From contig DMCR01000095.1 in the NCBI GenBank assembly GCA_003445735.1, positions 2,731 to 9,292 on the forward strand: 6,562 nucleotides of DNA. Direction: 5' to 3'. Shown here piece after piece: positions 5,419-6,562 of the stretch. The number at the start of each line of letters is the position of its first letter. Position 1 is the first letter of the stretch. Below the pieces are notes generated by a model. It was not told the DNA's origin. It was given only the letters and a program-made list of their open reading frames with translations, and did not search any database. Position numbers and translations under genes: made by a program. This DNA comes from Cryomorphaceae bacterium (GTDB lineage Bacteria > Bacteroidota > Bacteroidia > Flavobacteriales > Schleiferiaceae).

Positions 5419-6562
5419 ATGCTAAAATCAATTCTTCGCAAAATACCCTTGTATCTTGCTAATGTTGTGGTTCTATTGACCCTACTCAGTCTCTTTGGCT
5501 GGTTAGTTCGTGAAACGACGAAAGGCAAGCAATGGATACCGCATCAGGTCAGTCGTTCCATTACCTTCTTTACTACGCTTCCGGACCGATTAATGGTTGC
5601 GAAGGCTGCGGTCGAGAGACTTCCCTTGGTTTTCGTACCCTCCCCGGAGAATTTCGAGCCGATTAATGAGCTGGAGGAAGATGTTAAAGTGTTGACTAGT
5701 TATGCCAATGCGAATTGGAAACGTACCATCGCCATCATTAACCTAAGAACCGGTGAAGAATTGAAGACTTGGTCTGTGGACCGTCTCGCGAATCCCCACA
5801 ACCGCATCATGCACTCCTTGATGCTCTCAGATTCGAGTTTGATCTATTCATTGAACGGCGTAACAGGCATCATCAAAATTGATAAAAATAGTGAGCGCCT
5901 GTGGAAGCAGGATACCATCGCCCACCACCATGCAATCAACATAGGGTCGAATAATACTTTTTGGGCCAATACCTATACCAAAGACAAAGGCGAACACATT
6001 TATTATGGGGCTAGATTCAATATTGACGGACGAGAATTTCCGTTCATCGACAACACAATTACCCAGTTCGATGCAGAAACCGGTCGTATTCTCTACCACA
6101 AGAGTGTAACGGAAATTCTCATCGAAAATGACCTTACCCATTTACTGATTAAATCAGATTCTCCCGGTGATCCGCTTCATATCAATGATATTCAGCCAGT
6201 TTTGGAAGACGGACCACATATGCTTAAAGGGGATGTATTTATTTCTTCAAGAACCGGCTCATGGATCATGCATTACCGTCCGTCTACCGGAGAGGTTGTA
6301 GAATTAATCGAAGGTCCTTTTATGTCGCAGCACGATGTGGATATTGAATCTGATTCGACCATCATCTTCTTTAATAACGGCGGGCAGACCCTCAAGGGAG
6401 AACGTCCGGACCAACACCGTCTTGCTGAAAACCTCATCGAGGTGAAGCCACAATATTCAGGGGTACTCCGCTACCATTTAGGCAAGGGCACTTCTGAGCG
6501 TATCTACCCAGAAATCTTTGAAGCGCAAGAGATTTTCTCGTTCACCGAAAGTTTAGTCGACG
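5419..6562 (+). CDS. Arylsulfotransferase (ASST)-like protein, membrane-anchored, 3' end beyond window
   Basis: Reading frame open from ATG 5419 to the window end (381 complete codons). An in-frame TAA at 5407-5409 fixes the start within 12 bases. Residues 1-9 are basic and 10-30 form one hydrophobic segment (PLYLANVVVLLTLLSLFGWLV) without a lipobox, suggesting an inner-membrane anchor with the rest in the periplasm. The body shows beta-propeller-like repeats (INLRTGEEL, FDAETGRIL, YRPSTGEVV) and motifs in the order expected for arylsulfotransferases: AHHHAIN (His169-171), DPLHINDIQPV (His254), GDVFISSR (Arg278) and SQHDVDI (His305). In E. coli AssT the corresponding residues are His252, His356, Arg374 and the sulfated His436; the match is by motif, not alignment. 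The family transfers sulfate between phenolic compounds without PAPS. Activity here is inferred, and many Bacteroidota members are uncharacterised. It follows the TonB receptor by 40 bases. Confidence 0.85.
   Translation, partial: MLKSILRKIPLYLANVVVLLTLLSLFGWLVRETTKGKQWIPHQVSRSITFFTTLPDRLMVAKAAVERLPLVFVPSPENFEPINELEEDVKVLTSYANANWKRTIAIINLRTGEELKTWSVDRLANPHNRIMHSLMLSDSSLIYSLNGVTGIIKIDKNSERLWKQDTIAHHHAINIGSNNTFWANTYTKDKGEHIYYGARFNIDGREFPFIDNTITQFDAETGRILYHKSVTEILIENDLTHLLIKSDSPGDPLHINDIQPVLEDGPHMLKGDVFISSRTGSWIMHYRPSTGEVVELIEGPFMSQHDVDIESDSTIIFFNNGGQTLKGERPDQHRLAENLIEVKPQYSGVLRYHLGKGTSERIYPEIFEAQEIFSFTESLVD

Noticed and set aside
5848..6141. Minus-strand open frame of 97 codons
   Set aside because: It lies wholly within the ASST-like gene, whose plus-strand frame carries recognisable family motifs; the minus frame has none.

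Overview
The window looks like chromosomal DNA of a Bacteroidota bacterium, possibly a flavobacterium or Cryomorphaceae-like relative; the lower rank is only a guess. The reasons are a TonB-dependent receptor with an N-terminal carboxypeptidase-regulatory-like domain, a DUF4268 protein of the short Bacteroidota type, near-absent Shine-Dalgarno sites, and two exact matches to the Bacteroidota -7 promoter motif TAnnTTTG. Base composition looks moderate and even. I see no insertion sequence, tRNA, rRNA, CRISPR array or phage gene.

Layout. Positions 2-979 (+) hold the 3' part of an acetyl-CoA C-acetyltransferase (thiolase), followed by a strong intrinsic terminator with a UUCG loop (1001-1031). 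Positions 1092-1877 (+) encode a cytoplasmic SH3-NlpC/P60 peptidase. It converges on a DUF4268 gene (2335-1874, -), and the two share a TTAA in which both stop codons lie. The DUF4268 gene is divergent from a YkuK-like RNase H-fold gene (2353-2808, +), with only 17 bp between the two start codons. A 176-bp gap (2809-2984) follows; it contains several mutually exclusive inverted repeats and a -7 motif. Positions 2985-5378 (+) encode a complete TonB-dependent outer-membrane receptor of 797 residues. Forty bases later, from 5419 to beyond the window end, comes a membrane-anchored arylsulfotransferase-like protein.

How the genes relate. Thiolase, the peptidoglycan-recycling type peptidase, DUF4268 and YkuK look like unrelated housekeeping or accessory genes. 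The receptor and the arylsulfotransferase-like protein are the only pair suggesting joint function: same strand, 40-bp gap, no terminator between them, and an identical placement of the -7 motif, 19 nt before each ATG. An outer-membrane importer beside a periplasm-facing sulfotransferase-like enzyme could mean uptake plus modification of a sulfated or phenolic compound, but the substrate cannot be read from the sequence. I found no clearly novel multi-gene system. The most unexplained elements are the alternative-stem region at 2825-2930 and the tightly packed divergent/convergent block around DUF4268.
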